Shown here: in pieces, positions 41,269-50,688 of the stretch
How positions within the stretch are numbered: position 1 is the stretch's first letter
Layout of the letters: each line of letters begins with the position of its first letter
NCBI GenBank assembly: GCA_022827785.1
Contig: JAJEIM010000025.1
Coordinates: 23,178 to 87,177 of the forward strand
From: Acidimicrobiia bacterium
GTDB taxonomy: Bacteria; Actinomycetota; Acidimicrobiia; Spongiisociales; Spongiisociaceae
Direction: 5' to 3'
DNA: 64,000 nt
The notes under the pieces: generated by a model
Told to the model about the DNA's origin: nothing
Seen by the model: only the letters and a program-made list of their open reading frames with translations
Database searches by the model: none
Translations under genes and position numbers: made by a program

Positions 41269-43908
41269 ATGACCACCAGCCCCCCCGACCCCCTCCAGGG
41301 AAGCTACGACCCGCAGAGCGTCGAGGCGCGCTGGTATCCGATCTGGGAACGGTCCGGTGCCTTCCGGCCCGAGGTCAATCCGGACGGCGAGCCATTCTGC
41401 ATCGTCATCCCGCCCCCCAACGTGACCGGCGTGCTCCACATAGGGCACGCCCTGGACCACTCGATCCAGGACGCGATCATCCGGCGGAAGCGCATGCAGG
41501 GATACGCGGCTCTCTGGCTACCCGGCACCGATCATGCCGGCATCGCCACCCAGATGGTCGTGGAGCGGGAACTCGCCCTCAAGGGCCTCAGCCGGCAGTC
41601 GATGGGCCGGGACGCCTTCGTGGACCAGGTATGGCAGTGGAAGCGGCAATCGGGGGGTGCCATCACCCAGCAGATGCGGGCCCTGGGGGACTCGTGCGAC
41701 TGGACGAGGGAGCGCTTCACCCTCGATGAGGGTCTGTCGGCTGCGGTGCGAGAGGTGTTCGTGCGCCTCCACGAGAGGGGGTTCATCTACCGGGGGCAGC
41801 GGATAATCAACTGGTCGCCCGGGCTCAGGACCGCCATCTCCGATATCGAAGTGGATTACAGGGAGGTTGACGGCCGGCTCGTCCATATCACCTACCCGTT
41901 CGCTGACGGGGATGGTGCGGAGGGCATAACCGTTGCCACCACGCGGGCCGAGACGATGCTGGGCGATACGGGCGTGGCCGTCCACCCCGGCGATGGCCGC
42001 TACCGGCATCTGATCGGCCGGACTGTGCGCCTGCCCCTCATGGGGCGGGACATCCCGGTGGTGGCCGACGAAGCGGTCGACCCGGACTTCGGAACCGGGG
42101 CGGTCAAGGTCACCCCGGCCCACGATCCACTCGACTTCGACATCTCGCAACGAGCGGGGCTCGCCCCGGTGCAGGTGATCGGCGAGGACGGAAGGATGAC
42201 CGCCGCCGCCGGCCGCTTCGCCGGGCTGGACCGGTTCGAGGCCCGGACGAGGGTGGTCGAAGCCCTCAGGACCGGTGGGTACCTCGAACGCATCGAGGAG
42301 CACCGCCACACGGTGGGCCACTGTTCCCGTAGCGGGGCGCCCATCGAGCCGCTCCTGTCCAACCAGTGGTTCGTGCGGGTGGCGGAGTTGGTGGGCCCGG
42401 CGGTCGAGGTGGTGCGGGAGGACCGGGCCAGGTTCGTTCCCAAGCGCTGGGAACGTAACTACTTCCGCTGGATGGAGAACCTCGAGGACTGGTGCATCAG
42501 CCGCCAGCTCTGGTGGGGTCATCGGATTCCGGCATGGTACTGCGAGGCCGATGGCGAGGTGATGGTCGCCGCGTCCCGACCGCCTGGTTGCACGAAATGC
42601 GGTTCGGAGCGGTTGCGACCTGAAGAGGACGTCCTGGACACCTGGTTCAGCTCGGCCCTGTGGCCCTTCAGCACGCTCGGGTGGCCGGAGGAAACGGCCG
42701 ACCTGGAACGGTTCTATCCCACCGATGTGCTGGTGACCGGCTACGACATCATCTTCTTCTGGGTGGCCCGCATGCTGAAGATGGGCATGCAGTTCGCGGG
42801 AGATGTCCCCTTCCGTGAGATCGTCATCCACGGGTTGGTCCGGGCATCCGACGGGCGGAAGATGTCGAAGTCGCTCAACAACATCGTGGATCCCTTCGAG
42901 ATGATCGAGCAGTACGGTGCCGACGCCCTCCGGCTCAGCCTGCTGCAATCGGCCTCCCCGGGCCACGACGTGCCCTTCGATGTCAGCTGGGTGGATGCGG
43001 CCCGGCGCTTCGGCAACAAGCTGTGGAACGCCACCAGGTTCGCCCTCATCCACCTGCCGCCCGGTTCGGTGCCGGAATCCGGAGGCTATCCGGATGACCC
43101 TGGCCCGGTCGACCGATGGATACTCGCGCGGCTGGGTGAGGTGGCGGCGCGGTTCGACGAGCTGTCCGATGCGCACCGCCTGTCGGATGCCTTCTCGCTC
43201 ATGTACTCGTTCGCCTGGTCAGAGGTGTTCGACTGGTATCTCGAGATGTCGAAGCCGGTACTGGCGGCCGGAGCTCCCGGGGCGGAGCCGGTGATCCGGA
43301 CCCTGGGAGTGGTCATGCGTGACCTGCTCAAGTTCTTCCATCCGGCCATTCCCTTCGTCACCGAGGAGCTCTACAGCCATCTGGTGGCCGACGGCTTGCT
43401 CATCGTCTCTTCGTGGCCGGATGTTCCTCGTTACGCGGCTCCCGACGGCATGGAGACGCTCCAGGATCTGATCACGGCCCTGAGGGCATCCCGGTCGTAT
43501 CACGGGTGGTCGGCTCGCGAGGAGCTCAACGCGGTGGTGCATGATCCGGACGGCGCCTGGCGTGACTGGTGGGTACCCCAGCTCGCCTCGTTGGCTGGTG
43601 TCGACGCCAGGGCGGGAGCGCCTCCGGAAAGCTCGGGCTACCTGCGGGTGGCGGCCGGTCCGGTGGAGGCTTACGTGGAGGTCCGCGGTGTCATCGACAT
43701 CGAGGCGGAGCAGGATCGGCTGGGGCGCCGCCTTCGGAAGGCCTGCGCCGAGCTGCAGCAGTCGGAGGCCAAGCTGTCCAACCCGTCCTTCCGCTCCCGC
43801 GCTCCCGGAGAGGTGGTGGCCAGGGAGGAGCAGAAGGCGGTCGCCGCCCGGGCCCTGGTCGACAGGTTGGTCGCTCAGTTCGAGGCTCTCGGAGACGTGG
43901 TTGGGTAG
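41269..43908 (+). CDS. valS: Valyl-tRNA synthetase
   Basis: Class Ia synthetase of 879 residues charging tRNA-Val. HIGH-type motif PPPNVTGVLHIGHAL (about 46-60), editing domain including TTRAETMLGDT and VKVTPAHDPLDF, catalytic KMSKS loop GRKMSKSLNN (near 530), anticodon domain, and a C-terminal coiled coil (about 800-879) typical of ValRS. ATG 45 bp after clpX, so no room for a separate leader. folC follows after about 50 bp. Confidence 0.97.
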   Translation: MTTSPPDPLQGSYDPQSVEARWYPIWERSGAFRPEVNPDGEPFCIVIPPPNVTGVLHIGHALDHSIQDAIIRRKRMQGYAALWLPGTDHAGIATQMVVERELALKGLSRQSMGRDAFVDQVWQWKRQSGGAITQQMRALGDSCDWTRERFTLDEGLSAAVREVFVRLHERGFIYRGQRIINWSPGLRTAISDIEVDYREVDGRLVHITYPFADGDGAEGITVATTRAETMLGDTGVAVHPGDGRYRHLIGRTVRLPLMGRDIPVVADEAVDPDFGTGAVKVTPAHDPLDFDISQRAGLAPVQVIGEDGRMTAAAGRFAGLDRFEARTRVVEALRTGGYLERIEEHRHTVGHCSRSGAPIEPLLSNQWFVRVAELVGPAVEVVREDRARFVPKRWERNYFRWMENLEDWCISRQLWWGHRIPAWYCEADGEVMVAASRPPGCTKCGSERLRPEEDVLDTWFSSALWPFSTLGWPEETADLERFYPTDVLVTGYDIIFFWVARMLKMGMQFAGDVPFREIVIHGLVRASDGRKMSKSLNNIVDPFEMIEQYGADALRLSLLQSASPGHDVPFDVSWVDAARRFGNKLWNATRFALIHLPPGSVPESGGYPDDPGPVDRWILARLGEVAARFDELSDAHRLSDAFSLMYSFAWSEVFDWYLEMSKPVLAAGAPGAEPVIRTLGVVMRDLLKFFHPAIPFVTEELYSHLVADGLLIVSSWPDVPRYAAPDGMETLQDLITALRASRSYHGWSAREELNAVVHDPDGAWRDWWVPQLASLAGVDARAGAPPESSGYLRVAAGPVEAYVEVRGVIDIEAEQDRLGRRLRKACAELQQSEAKLSNPSFRSRAPGEVVAREEQKAVAARALVDRLVAQFEALGDVVG

Positions 43909-43959
43909 CCGGCGCGCCGGCCGGGATGCCGGTCCGCAGCCGGCCGAACGTTGAACCGG

Positions 43960-45249
43960 ATGGACCACGACGAGGCCGTCGCTTATCTCGACCGTCACAT
44001 AGAGCTGGGGTGGAAGCCGGGGCTCGAGCGGATCCATCGCCTGCTGGAGATGATGGGCTCTCCCCACCTTCGTAGTCCGGCGATCCATATCACGGGAACC
44101 AACGGCAAGACGACGGTCACCACTGCGGCTGCATCCATCCTGGATGAGATGGGTCTCAAGTCGGGCATGTTCACGTCCCCGCATCTCGAGCGGGTGGAAG
44201 AACGGTTCAAGGTGGCGGGCGAGATGGCGACGCCGGAGCAGTTCGCGCGGGCCGTGGCGGACGTCGCCCCGTTCGTCGACCTGCTGGAGGCCGAGACCGG
44301 GGAGCGCGCCACCTACTTCGAGTTGACCACGGCGGCCGCCTTCGCCCACTTCGCCAACGAGGCGGTGGACGTGGCTGTGGTGGAGGTTGGGATGGGGGGT
44401 CGTCTCGACGCCACCAACGTCTTGGAGAGCCAGGTGGCCGTGCTGACCGGTGTTTCGATCGATCACGCCGAGTACCTGGGGACAACCGAGGTGGAGATAG
44501 CGCGTGAGAAGCTGGCCATCCTCAAGACAGGCGGGGTGCTGGTAACCGGGAACCTGCCCGACGAAGTGGAGCCGGCGGCCGATAGGAGAGCGGAGGAGGT
44601 CGGTACGGTGCGCCGTACCTTGGACAGGGACTTCCGGATCGAGGACCTGCGGATGTCGGTTGGGGGCTGGTCATACGATCTCGACGGGATCTACGAGCAA
44701 TATGACGACCTGTACGTTCCCCTGCACGGCCGCCACCAGGCAGGCAACGCGGCCGTGGCCGTGGCGGCGGTCGAGGAGCTGTTCGGGCGCGCCCTGCCGT
44801 CCGAGGCGGTCCGGGACGGCCTGGCAGGCACCACGGTTCCGGCCAGGGTGGAAGTGGTGGGAAGGGCCCCTCTGGTCGTGCTGGACGGCGCCCACAACCC
44901 GCAGGCCACCGATGCCCTGGCCCGCACGCTGCGCGAGGAGATGCCGGCCGCAGGTTGGACCCTGGTGGTCGGCGCCTTCCGCGACAAGGACATTCACGCC
45001 ATGCTGGCGCCGTTCGAGGGCCTCGTCGGCCAGGCCATCGCCACCGCGGCGGATCATGAGCGAGCCGCCGAACCCGGCGAGATGGTGATGGCCGTGGAGA
45101 GGGTGTTACCCGGCATCCCGGTCACCTGGGTCACGCCCGTCGGTGCGGCCGTGGAGCTGGCCAGGGAGTGGAGCCGTGCCGAGGGCGCCATCCTCGTGAC
45201 CGGATCCTTCTATGTGGCGGGTGAGGCCCGCGCGGCAATCGTCAGGTAG
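43960..45249 (+). CDS. folC: Folylpolyglutamate synthase / dihydrofolate synthase
   Basis: Mur-ligase-like enzyme of about 429 residues adding glutamate to folates. The ATP loop is HITGTNGKTTV; SPHLERVEERF, EVGMGGRLDATN, GVSIDHAEYLG and the C-terminal VLDGAHNPQAT complete the family pattern. ATG 43960 chosen over an in-frame TTG three codons earlier. valS-folC-ndk is the usual actinobacterial order. Confidence 0.95.
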   Translation: MDHDEAVAYLDRHIELGWKPGLERIHRLLEMMGSPHLRSPAIHITGTNGKTTVTTAAASILDEMGLKSGMFTSPHLERVEERFKVAGEMATPEQFARAVADVAPFVDLLEAETGERATYFELTTAAAFAHFANEAVDVAVVEVGMGGRLDATNVLESQVAVLTGVSIDHAEYLGTTEVEIAREKLAILKTGGVLVTGNLPDEVEPAADRRAEEVGTVRRTLDRDFRIEDLRMSVGGWSYDLDGIYEQYDDLYVPLHGRHQAGNAAVAVAAVEELFGRALPSEAVRDGLAGTTVPARVEVVGRAPLVVLDGAHNPQATDALARTLREEMPAAGWTLVVGAFRDKDIHAMLAPFEGLVGQAIATAADHERAAEPGEMVMAVERVLPGIPVTWVTPVGAAVELAREWSRAEGAILVTGSFYVAGEARAAIVR

Positions 45250-45467
45250 GACGGTGCTGCCGACCTGGGCGACAAGGGGGTCGCACGCTACCCTGTCGCA
45301 GGCGACGATGTGGTCCGCCGACCCGCGAGACCCGCAAGTGGTCGCTTTCCGACCCCCCTAGAATCCTCCTCCCGACCGTCAACCGTTTCTCGAGCCATGA
45401 GTGGCGCGGCTCGATCGGGGCCGGCTCCGGATCCCCCGGCGCTCGGACATGAAAGGCAGGCATAGCG

Positions 45468-45872
45468 ATGGCCCATGAGGACACCTTCATAATGGTGAAG
45501 CCGGACGGGGTGAGGCGTCGCCTCGTGGGTGAGGTCATCTCCCGGTTCGAAGCCAAGGGACTCGACCTCTGTCGCCTCGAGATGGTCCTGCCCGATAGCG
45601 CCATCGCGGCCGCGCACTACGCGGAGCACGAGGGCAAGCCCTTCTACGACGGCCTCATCGACTTCATCACCTCCGGTCCGGTGGTCGCAATGCACTGGTC
45701 GGGCGAGTCGGCGATCACGGTGGCTCGAGCCATGATGGGGGTGACGGATCCCGCCCTGGCCCGCCCGGGCACCATCCGGGGTGATTTCGGGCTGCAGGTC
45801 GGGGAGAACATCGTCCACGGATCCGACAGCCCGGAGAGCGCTGACCGCGAGTTGGCGCTCTGGTTCCCGTGA
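45468..45872 (+). CDS. ndk: Nucleoside diphosphate kinase
   Basis: A 134-residue kinase transferring phosphate between NTPs and NDPs through a phospho-histidine. Landmarks: TFIMVKPDGVRRRLVGEV, the RPGTIRGDFG loop, and the active-site His in NIVHGSDSPESA. ATG is preceded by GAAAGGCAGG. The 218-bp gap before it has no gene; it may contain the ndk promoter. Confidence 0.97.
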   Translation: MAHEDTFIMVKPDGVRRRLVGEVISRFEAKGLDLCRLEMVLPDSAIAAAHYAEHEGKPFYDGLIDFITSGPVVAMHWSGESAITVARAMMGVTDPALARPGTIRGDFGLQVGENIVHGSDSPESADRELALWFP

Positions 45873-45962
45873 TGGCTATGGACCGAGGAGCTAACCGGCA
45901 ATCCGTAGCGCCGATCCGTAGGGTAGAGTTGGTCCGAGACCTGCGACAGGGGCCTTTCATCG

Positions 45963-46994
45963 ATGCCAGATAACCCGTTCGTCGTTGCCGGCCAGGACAT
46001 GGCCGTGGACCTGGGCACAGCCAATACCCTCGTCTACGTCCGCAATCAGGGTGTCCTGCTCAACGAGCCCTCGGTGGTAGCCATCAACACCAACACCAAC
46101 GAGGCGCTGGCCGTGGGCATGGACGCCAAGCGCATGATCGGCCGCACCCCCTCGCACGTCAAGGCGATCAGGCCTCTCCGGGACGGCGTGATCGCTGACT
46201 TCGACATCACCGAGCGCATGCTCCGCTACTTCATCAAGAAGGTGCACCGCCGTCGGTGGGCCAAGCCCAGGATCGTGATCTGCGTCCCGTCCGGCATCAC
46301 CGGAGTGGAACGGAGGGCCGTGGAAGAAGCGGCCTACCACGCCGGCGCCCGCAACGCGTTCACCATCGATGAGCCGATGGCGGCTGCCATCGGATGCGGA
46401 TTGCCCGTGAACGAGCCGACCGGGTCGATGGTGGTCGATATCGGGGGAGGAACCACCGAGGTGGCGGTGATCGCCATGGGCGGCATCGTGGTATCGAAGA
46501 GTGTCCGCGTGGGTGGCGACGACATGGATGAGCGGATCGTCGAGTGGGTGAAGAAGGAACACAACCTCCTGCTGGGCCTGCGGACCGCGGAGCAGATCAA
46601 GATGGCGATCGGATCGGCCTATCCGTACCACAACGAGCCCAGTGCCGAGGTGAAGGGTCGGGATCTGGTGGCCGGCCTGCCCAAGACCATTCTGCTCACG
46701 GCTTCGGAGGTCAGGGCAGCCATCCAGGAACCGCTATCCATGATGATCGACGCCGTCCGGTACACCCTGGACAACACGCCGCCCGAGTTGGCCGCCGACT
46801 TGATGAACGTCGGAATCGTGATCACCGGCGGGGGCGCCCTGCTCAAAGTACTGCATCACCGGTTGGCGTTCGAGACCGGCCTGCGAGTCGAGGTCGCCGA
46901 ACGGCCTCTGCAGTCGGTGGTGGTCGGATCGGGCCGATGCCTGGAACAGTTCGACGTCTTGCAGGGAGTCCTCGAGTCGTCCGGGCGGTTCTAG
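45963..46994 (+). CDS. mreB: Rod shape-determining protein MreB
   Basis: Actin-like filament protein of 343 residues guiding lateral wall synthesis. Nucleotide-binding motifs: AVDLGTANTLVYV near the start, VVDIGGGTTEVAVIAMGG in the middle, and ITGGGALLKVL near 287-297. The organism is therefore probably rod-shaped. The stop TAG is the central part of the CTAG end of repeat copy D, which separates mreB from mreC. Confidence 0.97.
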   Translation: MPDNPFVVAGQDMAVDLGTANTLVYVRNQGVLLNEPSVVAINTNTNEALAVGMDAKRMIGRTPSHVKAIRPLRDGVIADFDITERMLRYFIKKVHRRRWAKPRIVICVPSGITGVERRAVEEAAYHAGARNAFTIDEPMAAAIGCGLPVNEPTGSMVVDIGGGTTEVAVIAMGGIVVSKSVRVGGDDMDERIVEWVKKEHNLLLGLRTAEQIKMAIGSAYPYHNEPSAEVKGRDLVAGLPKTILLTASEVRAAIQEPLSMMIDAVRYTLDNTPPELAADLMNVGIVITGGGALLKVLHHRLAFETGLRVEVAERPLQSVVVGSGRCLEQFDVLQGVLESSGRF

Positions 46995-47098
46995 GAGGGT
47001 ACCGAGAGTGTCCGGTTGGCCCGATGAGTCTGCGACGAGAGCCCTGGTCGAGGTATTGCGGGCCGATTCGTCCGCGTCCTTTTGAGCACTCTTCCGGG
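46991..47098. repeat. Dispersed palindromic repeat, copy D
   Basis: This copy of about 108 bp begins CTAGGAGGGTACCGAGAGTG, and its right arm is GTCCTTTTGAGCACTCTTCC. The inner arms are GGTTGGCCCG and GCGGGCC. It supplies the stop codon of mreB and interrupts the mreB-mreC junction. Its core matches copy A closely (CCGATnAGTC...GGTCGAGG...GCGGGCC). Confidence 0.72.
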
Positions 47099-47116
47099 CG
47101 TGTGGTCTGTACGGGA

Positions 47117-47134
47117 ATCTTCGGCACCCTAGGG
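47117..47134. repeat. Right-end fragment of the palindromic repeat
   Basis: TCTTCGGCACCCTAGG repeats the right terminus seen in copies A and C (CTTCGGCACCCT...). It lies about 20 bp beyond copy D without a matching left arm, so it looks like a leftover of a second, partly deleted element next to mreC. Confidence 0.45.
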
Positions 47135-47323
47135 CTCGGTTCCAGGTCCGGCGGCCGGATCTGCCGGACGAAGTGAAGGGCCAGGGAAATCTCCGCTCCG
47201 CCAAGACTCTCGAATGCCGGTAGACGAGCCCTGCGGCGCACCGGAAGCAGGCGGAAGGTTGGCGTCCCGGCGGATCGGTCCGCTTACGTAGCCATCGGCC
47301 TGCTCGTAGTCTCACTCACGCTC

Positions 47324-48184
47324 ATGACACTTGACATCCGTGCTTCGAGAGGTGGGTTCGGGGCGGACCTTCGGAGCACCGCACAGGTGGTCATGGCGCC
47401 GTTCCAGACGGCTGCGAACGCGGTGGTGACCCCAGTCGTGAGCTTTTCCGACGGCCTGTCCAACCTGGCCGGGCTCCGCGAGGAGAACCAGCGACTCCGC
47501 GACCGGATCGAGTCCCTGGAACGGGAAGCGGCTCAGGTCGGTCACCTGGAGGCCCAGGTATCCGAGTTGGAGACGCTACTGGCGCTGCGCCTAGGCGAGG
47601 ACCTGTATCAACTGGCCGTCTCCGCCGAGGTCACTGCTCGGGGCGGGACCCTCGACCCGACCCTGACCATTGACCGCGGTACCGGTGACGGGGTTCATAC
47701 GGGCCAGCCGGTGGTGGACGGGCAGGGGGCGCTGGTCGGCCTGGTGTCCGAGGCGAGTGAGGCCGGGGCCAATGTCGTTCCGATCACGTCGCGCCGGGCG
47801 CCGGCGGTCACCGTGCGCTTGCCTGACGGGCAGCGCGGGGTGGTGACCGGACAGGGCGCCGGAGCCATGGAGCTCTCCATTCTGGAAGCGCTGTCCCCGC
47901 TGGAGGGGGGCGAGTTGCTGGTGACCTACGGGCCCTACGGAGAGTCCGGCGCTTACCCGAAGGACCTGGACGTCGGCATCGTGGCCGAGGCGTCGGAACC
48001 GCAGTTCGGGATCATCAGGGCCCGGGTGGAACCCATGGGTGACATCGAACGCCTGGAGTACGTGGCGGTGATCCCCTGGCCCTCCTCTCCGGTGCCACAG
48101 CTCGGGGATGGCGAGTCCGCCGGGCTTCCGGAGGTAGGGGCCGGCTCAACCGACCAGGTCGGCGAAGCGGATGGGGGAACGTAG
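47324..48184 (+). CDS. mreC: Rod shape-determining protein MreC
   Basis: From the first ATG the protein is 286 residues: coiled coil (about 48-90), then the MreC beta domains (TIDRGTGDGVHTGQPVVDGQGALVGLV, VVPITSRRAPAVTVR). MreC should begin with a membrane helix. Here that helix (AYVAIGLLVVSLTL) is encoded immediately upstream of this ATG in the same open frame, back to 47177, but that stretch contains no ATG, GTG or TTG. The real start may be a rare codon such as CTG 47231 or ATC 47189, or a base may be missing. Coordinates therefore give the conservative form. Confidence 0.85.
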   Translation: MTLDIRASRGGFGADLRSTAQVVMAPFQTAANAVVTPVVSFSDGLSNLAGLREENQRLRDRIESLEREAAQVGHLEAQVSELETLLALRLGEDLYQLAVSAEVTARGGTLDPTLTIDRGTGDGVHTGQPVVDGQGALVGLVSEASEAGANVVPITSRRAPAVTVRLPDGQRGVVTGQGAGAMELSILEALSPLEGGELLVTYGPYGESGAYPKDLDVGIVAEASEPQFGIIRARVEPMGDIERLEYVAVIPWPSSPVPQLGDGESAGLPEVGAGSTDQVGEADGGT

Positions 48185-48706
48185 ATGGCGGGCCTGCGGT
48201 TCCTGCTTTCCCTGGTTCTGGTGATGGTGGCGGCCCTCATCCAGACCAGCGTGTTCCACAGCATCAGACCCTTCGGCGCGAGCCCCGATGTCGTCCTGTT
48301 GATGGTGGTGGTCGGTGCGGTCTGGCTCAAGCCCGAAGTGGCCGTCTTGCTGGGGTTTCTGGGCGGGTTGCTGCTCGATTCGCTCGGATCGGCGCCTCTG
48401 GGCCTGAGCGCGCTGGCATTCACGGTGGGCGCGTACGTCACGGTGCGGAGCCGGGATCGGTTCAATTACGGGCTTCCGATCGGCGTGCTGACCGCAGGCG
48501 GCATCACGCTGGTCACGCTGGTTACCAACGCTCTGATAGGTACCCTGTTCGGTGAGGGCACGCTGGGCAATCCGGACATCTTCAGGACGTTCCTACTGGT
48601 GCCGGCCTACAACATGTTGTTGGCGCTGGGCGTCCTCCCGCTGGCCGACGGGCTGTTCTCGCGGGTGGCCGGCCCTCGCCATAGCTGGGTCCGGAGCCGG
48701 TTATGA
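48185..48706 (+). CDS. mreD: Rod shape-determining protein MreD
   Basis: Integral membrane protein of 173 residues with five or so hydrophobic segments, starting MAGLRFLLSLVLVMVAALIQ and including SPDVVLLMVVVGAVWL and GGLLLDSLGSAPLGLSAL, typical of MreD. It links MreC to the elongation synthases. It starts directly after the mreC stop and overlaps mrdA by 4 bp. Confidence 0.93.
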   Translation: MAGLRFLLSLVLVMVAALIQTSVFHSIRPFGASPDVVLLMVVVGAVWLKPEVAVLLGFLGGLLLDSLGSAPLGLSALAFTVGAYVTVRSRDRFNYGLPIGVLTAGGITLVTLVTNALIGTLFGEGTLGNPDIFRTFLLVPAYNMLLALGVLPLADGLFSRVAGPRHSWVRSRL

Positions 48707-50685
48707 ACGACAGGAAGCGGCCCGATGGACGGGCACAGGCGACGAACACCTGGCGCGTAGGGGTCCTGGCCCTACTGTTCACGGGTGCGTTCTCGATCCT
48801 GTTCTTCCGGCTGTGGTTCGTTCAGCTCGCCGCCGGCCCGGAGTGGCTCCTGGAGGCTGACCAGAACATCGTCAGCAGCGAGCCGATCGCGGCGCCGCGG
48901 GGCGACATAGTCGATCGGAACGGCATCGTGCTGGCCACTTCCGTGCCCGGTCTCGTCATCGAGATCGACCGCTCGCTACTCCCTGTCGAGGTTGAGGACG
49001 ACGTACTCCAACGGCTCGCGGCCATCCTTGACTTGTCGCCCGTCGAAGTGCGCGAGGCGGTGGAACGAACCCGCTCGGGGGAGGTGGCCTCGCTGGCGGA
49101 GTTCGAGATCGATGCCGATACGGCCTACCTGATCATGGAGCAGCGAGCCACCCTGCCGGGTGTCACGGTGCGTGCCCTGCCCGTTCGCGGGTACACGGAA
49201 GGGTCGTTGATGGGTCATGTGCTGGGTCATATGGGCTTGCCCTCACCGGGCGATCTCGAGCGACTACCAACCTCCGATACCAACACGCCGATCGGCAAGC
49301 TCGGGGTGGAGCGGGAGTACGACGAGTTCCTGCAAGGGATCCCCGGCAAACACGTGTACCGGATCAACCCGGAAGGCGCCATTCTCGAGGAGATCGGGAC
49401 CGTTTCTCCGGTTACCGGCGCCACGGTCCGGCTGACCCTGGACGTCGAGGTCCAGGCAGAGGTCGAGAGGATCCTGGTCGAGGCCATCGCCCTGTCCAAC
49501 GCGCTGAAGGAGACCCAGGACGAGGAGGATCCGGACCGGACACCGCCGCCGACCGAGCGAGCCACGGCAGTGGTGATGGAGGTGAACACGGGCGCCATCC
49601 TGGCGATGGCCTCCTACCCGACCTTCGAGCCGCAGGCGTTCGTGGGCGGCATCGACATCGATTCCTTCGAGGAGCTGTCGGAGCGCCAGGCCTTCAACAA
49701 CCTGGCCATCCAGGGTGTGAAGCCGCCCGCATCCACCTTCAAGGCCATCACCTACGTGACAGCCATGGAGGAGAACATCTTCCCGGAGGGAGTGTCCACT
49801 CCGGAGGAGACCATCGAGTGCTCGCCGCAGCTGGCTCACCGGTTCGAGGACGACTCGCAGCATCTCTGGAGGAACTGGACTTTTCCCGAGTCGGACGGGC
49901 CGCAGAACCTCCATGATGCTCTGCGGCGCTCCTGCAACATCTACTTCTGGGAGGTGGCTCTCTCCATCTGGAGGGCTTTCCGTGGCACCGACCGGGAGGG
50001 GATGGTGCAGGAGTGGGCCCGGGCGGTCGGCGTGGGCCGCCCCACCCAGATCGACCTTCCGTTCGAGCACGAGGGCATCCTGGGCGATCGCCAACTCTTC
50101 GAGGAGTGGCAGGAACGGCAGCCCTGGCGGGTGCGGGCGGAGGGCTGGCTCGGCGGCGACCTCATGAACCTGGTGGTCGGCCAGGGACCGATCGTGGCGA
50201 CGCCGTTGCAGATGGCGGTCGCCTACGCGTCGATGCTCAACGGCGGCACCGTCTACCAGCCCAGGGTGGCGGACGCCATCGATACCGCCGAAGGGGATCG
50301 GCTGAGAACCCTCGAGCCCCGGGTGCTCCGGTCGGTGGACATCAGTCCGGAAACCGTGGCGTCCCTGAGACGTGACCTGACCTCCGTGGTTCGTTCCGGC
50401 ACGGCGCGGCGCGCCTTCGAGGATCTGGGCGGACTGGTTGAGTTGGTAGGAGGCAAGACCGGCACCGCCCAGTCTTTCACCGACCAGCAAGGTGTATTCC
50501 ACGACTCGACGGCATGGTTCGTCGGTGTGGCGCCGATCGACGCGCCGCGGTGGGTCGTCGCGGTGATGGTGGACGAGGGCGGTTCGGGAGGCGCGGTAGC
50601 GGCGCCGGCAGCACGCGCCATATTCCAGTACCTGCTGGGCACCGATGTGACGCCCCTGGTCGCCGGCGAGGACACGGAGCGGTAG
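48703..50685 (+). CDS. mrdA: Penicillin-binding protein 2 (elongation transpeptidase)
   Basis: Class B PBP of 660 residues cross-linking lateral-wall peptidoglycan with RodA. One N-terminal transmembrane helix (about 19-40), a dimerisation/pedestal domain, then the transpeptidase: STFK with the acyl-ester serine at 344, SCN near 409, KTGTA with the lysine at 585. Extra loop of acidic residues (KETQDEEDPDRTPPPTE) at about 269-286. ATG overlaps mreD by 4 bp; rodA follows after 3 bp. Confidence 0.96.
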   Translation: MNDRKRPDGRAQATNTWRVGVLALLFTGAFSILFFRLWFVQLAAGPEWLLEADQNIVSSEPIAAPRGDIVDRNGIVLATSVPGLVIEIDRSLLPVEVEDDVLQRLAAILDLSPVEVREAVERTRSGEVASLAEFEIDADTAYLIMEQRATLPGVTVRALPVRGYTEGSLMGHVLGHMGLPSPGDLERLPTSDTNTPIGKLGVEREYDEFLQGIPGKHVYRINPEGAILEEIGTVSPVTGATVRLTLDVEVQAEVERILVEAIALSNALKETQDEEDPDRTPPPTERATAVVMEVNTGAILAMASYPTFEPQAFVGGIDIDSFEELSERQAFNNLAIQGVKPPASTFKAITYVTAMEENIFPEGVSTPEETIECSPQLAHRFEDDSQHLWRNWTFPESDGPQNLHDALRRSCNIYFWEVALSIWRAFRGTDREGMVQEWARAVGVGRPTQIDLPFEHEGILGDRQLFEEWQERQPWRVRAEGWLGGDLMNLVVGQGPIVATPLQMAVAYASMLNGGTVYQPRVADAIDTAEGDRLRTLEPRVLRSVDISPETVASLRRDLTSVVRSGTARRAFEDLGGLVELVGGKTGTAQSFTDQQGVFHDSTAWFVGVAPIDAPRWVVAVMVDEGGSGGAVAAPAARAIFQYLLGTDVTPLVAGEDTER

Positions 50686-50688
50686 CGC

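Noticed and set aside
43908..43921. Perfect palindrome GCCGGCGCGCCGGC after valS
   Set aside because: Such GC palindromes are easily found by chance at this base composition; there is no T tract and no second copy.
45250..45467. Further copy of the palindromic repeat before ndk
   Set aside because: GTAGGACGGTGCTG resembles a left end, but no right arm follows at the expected distance.
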